The notes: a model not told the origin generated them from the letters alone. A stretch of DNA of 11,601 nucleotides from Thermoguttaceae bacterium (GCA_024653385.1 JANLFZ010000100.1:3532-15132), one strand, 5' to 3'. Shown: positions 1 to 6,457, counted from the stretch's first letter. A program made the numbers and translations.

Positions 1-4
1 CGAG

Positions 5-316
5 TCAGACGAACACGCCGTTCGTGCCTTCCAGGCCGCCCAGGAAAACCCTGCCGCCGGCGACCGACGGGGTCGAGTAGAAGGCGTCGCAGACCTTGAC
101 TCCCCACCGCACGTTTTTCGACGTGGCAAGATCGATGGTCCGCTCGGCGCCGCGTTTGACCCCGGGGACGAACGAATCGGGCAGGCCGGTCTCGTGCGAC
201 ACCATGTTCTTGCCCGGGGTGCCGCACCACTGAGGCCAATCGCCGGCCAGCACGCCTTGGCCAAACAGGGCCCACAAAAAACTCAACGCAGACAGCAAGC
301 CGACCACCCGGGGCAC
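5..316 (-). CDS. Exported PQQ-type beta-propeller protein, N-terminal fragment ended by in-frame TGA
   Basis: The product starts with a signal peptide (MPRVVGLLSALSFLWALFG, cleavage likely after GQGVLA) and continues with DWPQW, the usual opening of planctomycete PQQ-binding-like beta-propeller proteins. The first blade strand TPSVAGGRVFLGG follows. I chose the GTG at 314-316 because an AGGAG ribosome site lies 7 nt upstream and a promoter ends at 359; an upstream GTG at 398-400 would lie above that promoter. The frame stops at TGA (5-7) after only 103 residues, although such proteins usually have several hundred. The stop falls where the PQQ repeat normally reads VY(A/C)LD: here it is GVFV, TGA, then CTC (Leu). 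This looks like a Cys codon (TGC/TGT) turned into a stop. It may be a pseudogene, a sequencing error or a recoded UGA. The specific ligand and function are unknown. Confidence 0.6.
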   Translation of the reverse strand: MPRVVGLLSALSFLWALFGQGVLAGDWPQWCGTPGKNMVSHETGLPDSFVPGVKRGAERTIDLATSKNVRWGVKVCDAFYSTPSVAGGRVFLGGLEGTNGVFV

Positions 317-358
317 GGTTCTTCTCCTTCGGGCCAATGCGTTCTTTGGGCAGACACC

Positions 359-386
359 ATGATAGAGCCGGTCTTGCCGGACACAA
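359..386 (-). promoter_or_regulatory. Sigma70-like promoter of the PQQ-propeller gene
   Basis: On the minus strand TTGTGT (386-381) and TATCAT (364-359) are separated by 16 bp. The -10 box matches five of six consensus bases, the -35 box three. Transcription would start near 352, leaving a leader of about 36 nt before the GTG at 316. It is back to back with the rpsL promoter. Confidence 0.4.
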
Positions 387-400
387 GCCCGAGGTACCAC

Positions 401-428
401 TTGACGTGCCCTCTGCTTTGGGTATGCT
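401..428 (+). promoter_or_regulatory. Sigma70-like promoter of rpsL-rpsG
   Basis: TTGACG (401-406, five of six) and TATGCT (423-428, four of six) are 16 bp apart. A start near 435 would give a leader of about 60 nt before the rpsL ATG. Its -35 box lies only 14 bp from the -35 box of the divergent promoter, so an activator or repressor bound here could affect both. Confidence 0.45.
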
Positions 429-497
429 TAAGTGCTTTCGCCCATCGAGTGGCCTTGCCCGAGCGCCTTAACTAGCAGAGTCTACTGGGTTTACCGA

Positions 498-887
498 ATG
501 CCGACATTCAACCAGCTCGTCCGGAAGAAGCGCCGCCCGCAGCACCGTTCGACGAAGGCTCCGGTGCTCGACCGCTGCCCACAAAAACGGGGGGTCTGTC
601 TTCAGGTAAAGACCATGACTCCCAAGAAGCCGAACTCGGCCTTGCGCAAGATCACTCGGGTGCGCCTGAGCAATGGCAAGGAGGTGACGGTGTACATTCC
701 TGGGGAAGGGCACAACCTCCAGGAGCACTCGATCGTGCTGGTTCGCGGCGGTCGTATCCGCGACCTGCCGGGTGTTCGGTATCAGGTGGTGCGGGGTACG
801 CTGGACGCGCTGGGCGTCGAGGGGCGTCAACAATCGCGGAGCCGCTACGGGGCCAAGAAGGGCGTCAAGAAGGCCGCCGGCAAGTAA
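498..887 (+). CDS. rpsL: 30S ribosomal protein S12
   Basis: S12 is a 30S subunit protein at the decoding centre, where it contacts 16S rRNA and helps monitor codon-anticodon pairing. The 129-residue product is recognisable throughout: MPTFNQLVRK at the N-terminus, CPQKRGVC (27-34), TPKKPNSALRK (41-51), GEGHNLQEHS (69-78) and LPGVRYQVVRG near the centre. The ATG at 498 gives the universal MPT start; the frame is open further upstream but with no S12 homology. Lys43 and Lys44 are unchanged, but residue 88 is Arg (RGGRIRDLPG) where most bacteria have Lys. Lys88Arg is a known streptomycin-resistance change in Mycobacterium tuberculosis. Asp89, the site methylthiolated by RimO in other bacteria, is kept. 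The C-terminus is a short basic tail. rpsG follows after 36 bp, so the two are cotranscribed. Confidence 0.98.
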   Translation: MPTFNQLVRKKRRPQHRSTKAPVLDRCPQKRGVCLQVKTMTPKKPNSALRKITRVRLSNGKEVTVYIPGEGHNLQEHSIVLVRGGRIRDLPGVRYQVVRGTLDALGVEGRQQSRSRYGAKKGVKKAAGK

Positions 888-923
888 CCCCCGCCGTTTC
901 GGGTTTCGAGACAGGATACCACG

Positions 924-1394
924 ATGGGTAAGATCACCGCCAGCAAAGAGAAACTCGGCCCCGATCCGAAGTTCGGCTCGGTTCTGGCCAGCAAGTTCAT
1001 CAACTCGATGATGTGGAACGGCAAGAAGAGCGTCTCCCAACGCATCTTCTACGACGCACTGGACATCATCAAGGAGAAACTCCCCGACAAGGACCCGTTG
1101 GAGGTGTTCACCACGGCCGTCGAGAACGTCAAGCCGAACATCGAGGTGCGTTCGAAGCGCGTCGGCGGGGCCAGCTACCAGGTGCCGATGCAGGTCAACC
1201 GCAACCGCCAACTCTCGTTGGCCATCCGCTGGATCCTCGCGGCCTGCCGCGAGAAGAAGGGCCGGCCCATGCACGAGAAGCTCGCTGCCGAGCTGATCGC
1301 CGCGTACAACCGCGAAGGCGTGGCGTACACCAAACGCGAAAACGTGCACCGCATGGCCGACGCGAACAAGGCGTTCGCGCATTTCGCGTGGTGA
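924..1394 (+). CDS. rpsG: 30S ribosomal protein S7
   Basis: S7 binds the 3' major domain of 16S rRNA, nucleates assembly of the 30S head and lines the E site. The product has 156 residues, the usual length, with typical stretches GSVLASKFINSMMWNGKK (near 18-35), VGGASYQVPMQV (about 81-92) and a C-terminal ANKAFAHFAW. An AGGA at 913-916 lies 7 nt before the ATG. It follows rpsL by 36 bp, the conserved first half of the str operon. The usual next genes, fusA and tuf, are absent: 267 bp of apparently non-coding sequence and then a symporter gene follow. I see no strong intrinsic terminator after the stop. Confidence 0.98.
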   Translation: MGKITASKEKLGPDPKFGSVLASKFINSMMWNGKKSVSQRIFYDALDIIKEKLPDKDPLEVFTTAVENVKPNIEVRSKRVGGASYQVPMQVNRNRQLSLAIRWILAACREKKGRPMHEKLAAELIAAYNREGVAYTKRENVHRMADANKAFAHFAW

Positions 1395-1589
1395 CCGAAT
1401 GCCGCGGCGGATCGTGCCGTCGGGCTTCCACTCAGTCCGTCCGTCCAGCGGCGCTTGGGCACGCGGTTGGCCGCTTGCGGGATGCCTCGCGTTGACCACC
1501 GGTGCCGTCGCGCCCTGATCCGGTCGCCCACCCCGGCCACCGCATGGTGCTCGAGCGCGCCGCGCTAGCGTCGCGGGCCCGAGCGTTTC

Positions 1590-1618
1590 TTGCCGCGATC
1601 GGGTCGGTGTGCTACCCT
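1590..1618 (+). promoter_or_regulatory. Possible promoter of the symporter gene
   Basis: TTGCCG (1590-1595) and TACCCT (1613-1618) are 17 bp apart, and a TG dinucleotide one base before the -10 box would make it an extended -10 promoter. The boxes are weak (four and three of six). A start near 1625 would leave a leader of about 37 nt. The rest of the 1395-1661 gap holds nothing I can support. Confidence 0.25.
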
Positions 1619-1661
1619 CAAGGCTTCGTGTCCCCCAAGTCCCTGCGAACCGGAGCGTCTC

Positions 1662-4001
1662 ATGGGAGAACCGGCGGTCCACACGGTCAAAACGAGCCTC
1701 CAGATCAGCGGACTCGATCTGGCCGTCATCGTGGCGTACCTGGCGGGCATCGTCGGACTGGGCTGCTGGGCGTGGTTTCGCCGCAAAGGCGCCCAAGGCA
1801 GCGATTACTTCCTGGCCGGCAAGTCGCTCTCCTGGGTGATGATCGGCCTGGCCCTGTTCGCCACGAACATCTCGACGATCCACCTCGTGAGCTTCGCCCA
1901 GAACGGATTCACCTCGGGCCTGACCTACGGCAACTACGAGTGGATGGCGGCCTTCACCCTGGTCGTTCTGGCCGTGTTCTTCGCCCCGTTCTACCTGCGG
2001 GCCAAGGTGGCCACGCTGCCCGATTTCATGGAGAAACGCTATAGCCCCGGCAGCCGCAACTACCTGGCCGTGCTGTCGATCTTCTCGGCGATCATGGTCC
2101 ACATCGGGTTCTCGCTCCACACCGGGGCGATCGTGCTCGAAGGGACGATCCTCCCTTCGTTCATGGAGAACCCCTCGGGCCCCTGGGTCCATTTCGGCAC
2201 GATCCTTGGCCTCTGTGCCGTGACGGCCGTCTACACGATCGTCGGCGGCCTGTTGGCCGTCGTGCTCACCGAGTCGCTCCAGACGATCATCCTGCTGGCC
2301 GGCTCGATCTGCATCACGCTGATCGGCCTTGACATGATCGGCGGCTGGACGGGCCTCAAGGAGAGCGTCCACCCGGTGAACCTCTCGATCCTCCGGCCGA
2401 GCACCGACCCGACGGGCGTGACCTGGTACGCGGTGTTCCTGGGCTATCCCGTGCTGGGCATCTGGTACTGGTGTACCGACCAGACGATCGTGCAGCGCGT
2501 GCTGGGGGCCAAGGACGAGAACCACGCCCGCATCGGCCCCTTGTTCGCCGGGTTCATCAAGATCCTGCCGGTGTTCCTCTTCGTGCTGCCGGGCATCATC
2601 GCCCTGGGGTTGGTTAACAAAGGGATCATCGACCCCTTGCCCACCAACCCCGACGGCTCGCCCGCCACCGACCAGACCTATACGCACTTGATCAAGGCGA
2701 TTCTCTGGCCGGGGATGCGCGGGGTGGTCATCGCCGCGATGCTGGCGGCCCTGATGAGCACCGTGGCCGGGGCTTTGAACTCGATCGCCACGCTCTTCAG
2801 CTACGACATCTACAAGCGCTGGCGTCCCGACGTCGACGACCGACGCCTGGTGTGGATCGGCCGCGTGGCCACGTTCGCGGCGATGCTCGTGGCGATCGGC
2901 TGGTCGATGGTGCTGGCCCGCAGCAAGACCACGATCTTCCAGGCGATGGTCGACGTGTTCCCCGCCGTTGCCCCGCCCACCGCCGTGGTCTTCCTCTGGG
3001 GCGTGTTCTGGCGGCGCGCCTCGGCCAAGGCCGCGTTCTGGACCCTCATCGGCGGCTCGATCGTCGGCCTGTGCATCTCGCTGGCCAAGATCGCCACCGA
3101 GGACGGCCGCACGCTGGCCGATCCGGCCGGGCTGGCGGCCCAGTTCCTGGGCATCAACAGCCTCTTCATGGCCTTCTTGCTCTTCGCCGCCGAGTCGGTC
3201 TTCCTCGTCCTGGCGTCGCTCGTGTTTCCCCACCAGCACACGGCCGAGAGCGAGGCCTTGGTTTGGAAATCGCCGTGGCAGGCCCTGCGCCGCGACGAGA
3301 AAACATGGCGCGGGTTGTTGGATTTCCGCGTGGCGTCGGTGCTCTTGGTGGTGACGATGGTGGCACTCTACGCCTGGTTCTCGGACGACACCGAGTACCT
3401 GCCCTTCGGCGGCAAGGTGACGCTCGACGGCCGGCCCGTCGTCGGCGCGGTCGTGGTGCTCGATACCGACCGCGACGTGCTCGACGCCGAACTCCCGACC
3501 GGACCGGACGGCCGGTACGAGTTCGGCACCAAGCAACGGGCCGGCGGCGCCCCGGCCGGCACTCGCTACCGCGTGCGCGTCGAGCCGCGCTGGGATTATC
3601 TGGTGCGCGTCGACTCCGACGAGGCGGGCGAGGCCGAGACCGTGCTGGCGGCCGTCCCGACCGGCACGTCCATCGAGCAGCTCACCTCGGGCAGCACGCG
3701 GACGTTCCTTCTGGCCGGCCCGAAGCCGCAGACCATCGAGGTCGACGCCCGGGCCAAGGTCGAGATCCGCCGCGCCACCGCGGTGCCCGAGCGCTATCGT
3801 AGGTTCGAGACGTCGGGCCTCGAGGTCCGCGTGCCGGACCGTCCCGCACCGTGCGACCTGCCCCTGAAGCGAAACGGGGACGCAGCTGGCATGGCCAGAA
3901 GCGTGGCCGATCGTCCAAGCGGCATTGTACATCAACCGCCGGGTGCCGCTGGCGTGTCGCCCGTGGGAAGCGGCAATGCCGCGTCGCCTCTGCCGAGATG
4001 A
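1662..4001 (+). CDS. Sodium/solute symporter (SSS, SGLT-like) with C-terminal carboxypeptidase-regulatory-like domain
   Basis: An inner-membrane symporter of the SSS/SLC5 family, which uses the sodium gradient to import a solute. Many hydrophobic helices fill residues 17 to about 575. SGLT-like signatures include SDYFLAGKSLSW, FATNISTIHLVSFA, VYTIVGGLLAVVLTESLQT, WCTDQTIVQRVLGAKD (270-285) and LNSIATLFSYDIY (from 372), the last covering the usual Na2-site helix. The substrate cannot be read; a sugar or polyol is the best guess from family resemblance. After the last helix, residues about 582-740 form an extra domain: GGKVTLDGRPVVGAVVV, GPDGRYEFGTK, then VPERYRRFETSGLEVRV. This matches the carboxypeptidase-regulatory-like (transthyretin-type) domain of planctomycete lipoproteins. 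SGLT-type C-termini face outward, so it should be periplasmic. The last 40 residues look like unstructured tail. The ATG at 1662 has GGAG 6 nt upstream. Confidence 0.9.
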   Translation: MGEPAVHTVKTSLQISGLDLAVIVAYLAGIVGLGCWAWFRRKGAQGSDYFLAGKSLSWVMIGLALFATNISTIHLVSFAQNGFTSGLTYGNYEWMAAFTLVVLAVFFAPFYLRAKVATLPDFMEKRYSPGSRNYLAVLSIFSAIMVHIGFSLHTGAIVLEGTILPSFMENPSGPWVHFGTILGLCAVTAVYTIVGGLLAVVLTESLQTIILLAGSICITLIGLDMIGGWTGLKESVHPVNLSILRPSTDPTGVTWYAVFLGYPVLGIWYWCTDQTIVQRVLGAKDENHARIGPLFAGFIKILPVFLFVLPGIIALGLVNKGIIDPLPTNPDGSPATDQTYTHLIKAILWPGMRGVVIAAMLAALMSTVAGALNSIATLFSYDIYKRWRPDVDDRRLVWIGRVATFAAMLVAIGWSMVLARSKTTIFQAMVDVFPAVAPPTAVVFLWGVFWRRASAKAAFWTLIGGSIVGLCISLAKIATEDGRTLADPAGLAAQFLGINSLFMAFLLFAAESVFLVLASLVFPHQHTAESEALVWKSPWQALRRDEKTWRGLLDFRVASVLLVVTMVALYAWFSDDTEYLPFGGKVTLDGRPVVGAVVVLDTDRDVLDAELPTGPDGRYEFGTKQRAGGAPAGTRYRVRVEPRWDYLVRVDSDEAGEAETVLAAVPTGTSIEQLTSGSTRTFLLAGPKPQTIEVDARAKVEIRRATAVPERYRRFETSGLEVRVPDRPAPCDLPLKRNGDAAGMARSVADRPSGIVHQPPGAAGVSPVGSGNAASPLPR

Positions 4002-4027
4002 CCCCGCGCTGCGGCAAGGTCTCCGGA

Positions 4028-4051
4028 CCCTCTCCCGCGTGCGGGCGAGGG
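4028..4051. repeat. GC-rich inverted repeat between convergent genes
   Basis: CCCTCTCCCG and CGGGCGAGGG form a 10-bp stem with one mismatch around a 4-base loop. It lies between the stops of the symporter and glycine-zipper genes. It has no T run on either strand, so it is not a standard intrinsic terminator; it may be a dispersed palindrome or a weak bidirectional terminator. Confidence 0.35.
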
Positions 4052-4164
4052 GAGGCAAACGCCCTCACCCCCGAACCTTCTGGCGCATAGAAGCGAGGGA
4101 AGAACAGGGGCCGCCGGATGCGCCCCAGAGGGGTCGGTGGGCAGTGCCGGTTTCGGACAGATCC

Positions 4165-4794
4165 TCAGCGGACCGAGAACCCGACCCCGACATGCGGACC
4201 GCGATGGTATCCGTGGTAATGGTAGCGCCACGGCGGCGGATACCAATACGGATCGTAGTAATACTCTTCGACAATCACGGGACGTGGCGGCGGGGCCGGC
4301 ACGGCGACGGACTGGCTCGGCGGCGGGGAATCCTGCATGGTCCGAATCACATTCGGGCTGACGCCCTGCTGCTGAAGTTGAATCAGGTCGGGCGTCTGAA
4401 GCGGCCTGGCCACGCCGTTGGCCCGGATGTGGTTGATGATGAGGTCCTCGGCAACGCCAGCCCGGGTCATGGCGATCACATCGTCCAGCGTCACTGCCCC
4501 TGGAGCAAGGGGCTGGTGGAGATGTTGCTCGATCATGGCGCGGTTTCGAGCTTCCATTTCGTCCATGCTGTTTCCGATCAGGGCACCGGACAAGGCCCCG
4601 ACGCCGGCTCCGATCGCGGTTCCGGCCCCGGTGTTGCCGGTGGCGTGTCCAACCAGGGCGCCCACTCCGGCACCACCCAAACCACCGATCAGCGCCCCCC
4701 GATCGGCGTGGTATGGCGAGTAGCATCCACTGCATAGGGTAATGCCGGTCCATGCGAAGACGGCCAGAAGCAGAGCGGGAACAGGGCGATTCAT
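4165..4794 (-). CDS. Glycine-zipper envelope protein with Tyr/Pro/His-rich tail
   Basis: This 209-residue exported protein has an N-terminal hydrophobic segment (residues 5-23) ending LCSGC, which could be an atypical lipobox with Cys24 as the lipidated residue. Residues 33-75 form a glycine zipper (GALIGGLGGAGVGALVG, then GTAIGAGVGALSGALIG), of the kind that packs or oligomerises in membranes. A helical part follows with two related units: DVIAMTRAGVAEDLIINHI (105-123) and DLIQLQQQGVSPNVIRTM (136-153). The tail (177-209) is rich in Tyr, Pro, His and Trp and ends in alternating hydrophobic residues (VGVGFSVR). Proteins of this layout are common in planctomycetes but their role is not known. 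An AGGAAG site lies just before the ATG, and a near-consensus promoter is upstream. It is a single-gene unit convergent with the symporter gene. Confidence 0.85.
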   Translation of the reverse strand: MNRPVPALLLAVFAWTGITLCSGCYSPYHADRGALIGGLGGAGVGALVGHATGNTGAGTAIGAGVGALSGALIGNSMDEMEARNRAMIEQHLHQPLAPGAVTLDDVIAMTRAGVAEDLIINHIRANGVARPLQTPDLIQLQQQGVSPNVIRTMQDSPPPSQSVAVPAPPPRPVIVEEYYYDPYWYPPPWRYHYHGYHRGPHVGVGFSVR

Positions 4795-4866
4795 GGCAAG
4801 GCTTCCTGCCGAACGGTCTCGATAGGGGGGTGGGTCGGTTGGCGGTCAAAGCGAGCAGAACGGGCG

Positions 4867-4895
4867 ATTATGCGAGTTGGTCACCGATGCGTCAA
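4867..4895 (-). promoter_or_regulatory. Sigma70-like promoter of the glycine-zipper gene
   Basis: TTGACG (4895-4890) and CATAAT (4872-4867) each match five of six consensus bases and are exactly 17 bp apart. Transcription would start near 4860, giving a leader of about 65 nt. The bases after the -10 box (CATAATCGCCCG) nearly repeat those of the promoter at 8385-8414. Confidence 0.65.
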
Positions 4896-4981
4896 GAAAA
4901 CCTGGAAAGGCTGGGTGATGCGGGAAGAGAAAGCGGTCTCTTATGGCGGGAAGCCGTTGCTGCCCCATGTTTCCAGACCTT

Positions 4982-5017
4982 CCAAGTTGTCTGCAACGTG
5001 GGTGGTTTTTCTTTTTT
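4982..5017 (+). terminator. Orphan terminator-like hairpin with T tract
   Basis: CCAaGTTG and CAACgTGG pair around a TCTG loop with one mismatch (4982-5001). After four bases there are five T, one C and six T (5006-5017). No rightward gene precedes it, so it may end an unseen transcript from the 4800-4980 region or insulate the downstream promoter. The spacer between stem and T tract weakens the call. Confidence 0.3.
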
Positions 5018-5035
5018 GCCCCTATTCCCTCCGCC

Positions 5036-5064
5036 TTGCGGCCCTCTTGCCTGCGGGTTAGAAT
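5036..5064 (+). promoter_or_regulatory. Sigma70-like promoter for the structured leader and cystathionine gamma-synthase gene
   Basis: TTGCGG (5036-5041, three of six) and TAGAAT (5059-5064, five of six) are 17 bp apart. The predicted start near 5071 falls about five bases before the first hairpin of the leader, so the whole structured region would be transcribed. Confidence 0.5.
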
Positions 5065-5074
5065 GCCCTGACTG

Positions 5075-5200
5075 GGATTTGTGGCCGCTTGCAGCCAAAA
5101 TCTGCTAAAGTGCCGTCGCCAACTCCGGTCCTCGGGTGGTTGGCGATTCAACGAAGCCGGATTGAGACAAGCCTGCCGCGACCCCTGTCGCGGTTTTTTT
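5075..5200 (+). promoter_or_regulatory. Candidate riboswitch or attenuator leader upstream of cystathionine gamma-synthase
   Basis: The leader shows three structures in order. First is a hairpin, GATTT(G)TGGC at 5076-5085 against GCCAAAATC at 5094-5102, nine pairs with one bulged G. Second is a perfect 8-bp stem, TCGCCAAC (5116-5123) with GTTGGCGA (5139-5146), closing a 15-base loop; loop bases TCCGG (5124-5128) can pair with CCGGA (5157-5161) to make a pseudoknot. Third is an intrinsic terminator (5176-5200). GTCGC at 5115-5119 overlaps the stem and can also pair with GCGAC (5178-5182), the terminator 5' arm. Stem formation would therefore free the terminator (off), while stem loss would allow antitermination (on). 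The downstream gene makes a methionine precursor, so a ligand from sulfur amino acid metabolism such as S-adenosylmethionine is a reasonable guess. I see no SAM-I, T-box or cobalamin core. The pairings are visible; the function is inferred. Confidence 0.55.
5176..5200 (+). terminator. Intrinsic terminator inside the 5' leader
   Basis: CCGCGAC (5176-5182), loop CCCT, GTCGCGG (5187-5193) and seven T (5194-5200) form a perfect 7-bp GC-rich stem followed directly by a T run. It lies 33 bp before the ATG of the next gene and after that gene's promoter, which is the place for attenuation rather than for ending an upstream gene. Confidence 0.85.
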
Positions 5201-5233
5201 GTTCTTGCACCCGACCTGCGACTGAGCACCACC

Positions 5234-6457
5234 ATGACGAATCACCCGAGTCCTTTCGATTCGAACGGCCGCCGCTACGGGCCTTCGACCCAGGCGGTTC
5301 ACGCCGGGGAAGACCGCGTGAAGTTCGGCTTTTCGATGACGGATCCGATTTTCTGCGCGGCCACGTACACCTTCGCCAACACCCAGGCGTTGATCGACTA
5401 CGTGCAACAGAAGCAGCCTCGCGAGGAATACGGACGCTACGGCAATCCGAGCGAGAAGGTGGTCGAGCGCAAGCTGGCGGCCTTGGAGGGCGGCACCGCG
5501 GCGCTGCTCTATTCGACCGGGATGGCGGCGGTGGCGGGCTTTCTCTTGGCCAAGCTCCAAGCCGGCGACGAAATCGTGTTGTTCGACGAGTGCTACCACC
5601 GTACGCGGGAGCTGTGTACCAAACACCTCGCCAAGTTCGGCGTGATCACGCACCAGGTTCCGGCGTGCGACTACGAGCGCATGGAAGCGGCGATCAACCC
5701 TCGCACGCGCTTGCTGATCAGCGAGTCGCCCACGAATCCGCATCTGAGCGTGGTCGATCTCGAGCGCTTCGCGGCGCTGGGCAAGAAGTACGGGGTCGAA
5801 ACGCTCATCGACGCCACGCTGGCCACGCCATACAACGTGCGCCCGCTGGAGTACGGGGTCGATTACGTGCTGCACTCGTGCACGAAGTACCTCGGCGGCC
5901 ACAATGATCTGTTGGCCGGGGCGATCGTCTCGACCGAAGAGAAGCTCGAGCCGGTGCGTAAGCTCCGCGGCGTGCTGGGAATAATCAACGCGCCGCACAA
6001 CATGTACCTGTTGCTCCGTGGGCTAAAGACCTTCGAGCTGCGCATGCAGCGCCACAACGAGAACGGGCAGGCCGTCGCCGAGTTCCTCAGCCGCCACCCG
6101 CGCATCGAGAAGGTCTACTACCCTGGGTTACCAAGCCACCCCCATTACGAGGTCGCGCGTCGGACGATGCGCGGTTTTGGTGGTTTGGTGACATTCCAGG
6201 TGAAGGACGCCGACTGGCGGGCCACGGCGGCGGTGGTCGACGCGCTGCGCATTCCGCGGATCGGGCCCAGTCTGGGAGGCGTCGAATCGTTGGTCGAGCA
6301 GCCCATTTTCATGAGCTACCACGACTTCACGCCCGAGCAGCGGCAGGCCGTGGGCATTTACGACAACATGATCCGGCTCTCGTGCGGCATCGAGAACCCC
6401 GAGGACCTCACGGCCGATCTCGCCCAGGCATTGGACCATTCGGCTGCGGGCCAATAA
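5234..6457 (+). CDS. metB: Cystathionine gamma-synthase-like PLP enzyme (plant-type)
   Basis: A cytoplasmic pyridoxal-phosphate enzyme of the Cys/Met metabolism family, 407 residues, the usual length. It most likely joins cysteine to an activated homoserine to give cystathionine, on the way to methionine. Visible motifs are EYGRYGNPSEKVVERKLAALEG (from 65), YSTGMAAVAGF (93-103), the cofactor-contacting ESPTNPHLSVVD (164-175), LIDATLATPYN (191-201) and the PLP lysine Lys218 in HSCTKYLGGHNDLLAG. The C-terminal half (VYYPGLPSHP, GFGGLVTFQV, PSLGGVESLVEQP) resembles plant cystathionine gamma-synthases more than E. coli MetB. Methionine gamma-lyase or a sulfhydrylase cannot be excluded. ATG 5234 is chosen because the frame above it runs through the leader terminator. 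No strong ribosome site is seen. Expression is probably set by the attenuator-like leader. Confidence 0.87.
   Translation: MTNHPSPFDSNGRRYGPSTQAVHAGEDRVKFGFSMTDPIFCAATYTFANTQALIDYVQQKQPREEYGRYGNPSEKVVERKLAALEGGTAALLYSTGMAAVAGFLLAKLQAGDEIVLFDECYHRTRELCTKHLAKFGVITHQVPACDYERMEAAINPRTRLLISESPTNPHLSVVDLERFAALGKKYGVETLIDATLATPYNVRPLEYGVDYVLHSCTKYLGGHNDLLAGAIVSTEEKLEPVRKLRGVLGIINAPHNMYLLLRGLKTFELRMQRHNENGQAVAEFLSRHPRIEKVYYPGLPSHPHYEVARRTMRGFGGLVTFQVKDADWRATAAVVDALRIPRIGPSLGGVESLVEQPIFMSYHDFTPEQRQAVGIYDNMIRLSCGIENPEDLTADLAQALDHSAAGQ

Noticed and set aside
4028..4051. Inverted repeat as an intrinsic terminator of the symporter gene
   Set aside because: The stem is strong but no T run follows on either strand, so it is listed only as a repeat.
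468..4058. A 1196-codon open frame on the minus strand across rpsL, rpsG and the symporter gene
   Set aside because: It is antisense to well-supported genes, very rich in Arg, Gly, His and Glu, and has no recognisable domain. Such frames arise from GC-rich third positions on the coding strand.
5153..5177. Similarity of GAAGCCGGATTGAGAC and GCCTGCC to a cobalamin-riboswitch B12 box
   Set aside because: The spacing is wrong and the rest of the conserved cobalamin core is missing, so the match looks accidental.
5071..5200. SAM-I riboswitch or T-box identity of the metB leader
   Set aside because: There is no SAM-I core with its kink-turn and no T-box sequence before the terminator; the fold seen is a small pseudoknot instead.
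5081..5233. Upstream extension of the cystathionine gamma-synthase protein (458 residues)
   Set aside because: It would encode the terminator hairpin and has no similarity to the family N-terminus; the ATG at 5234 gives the normal length.
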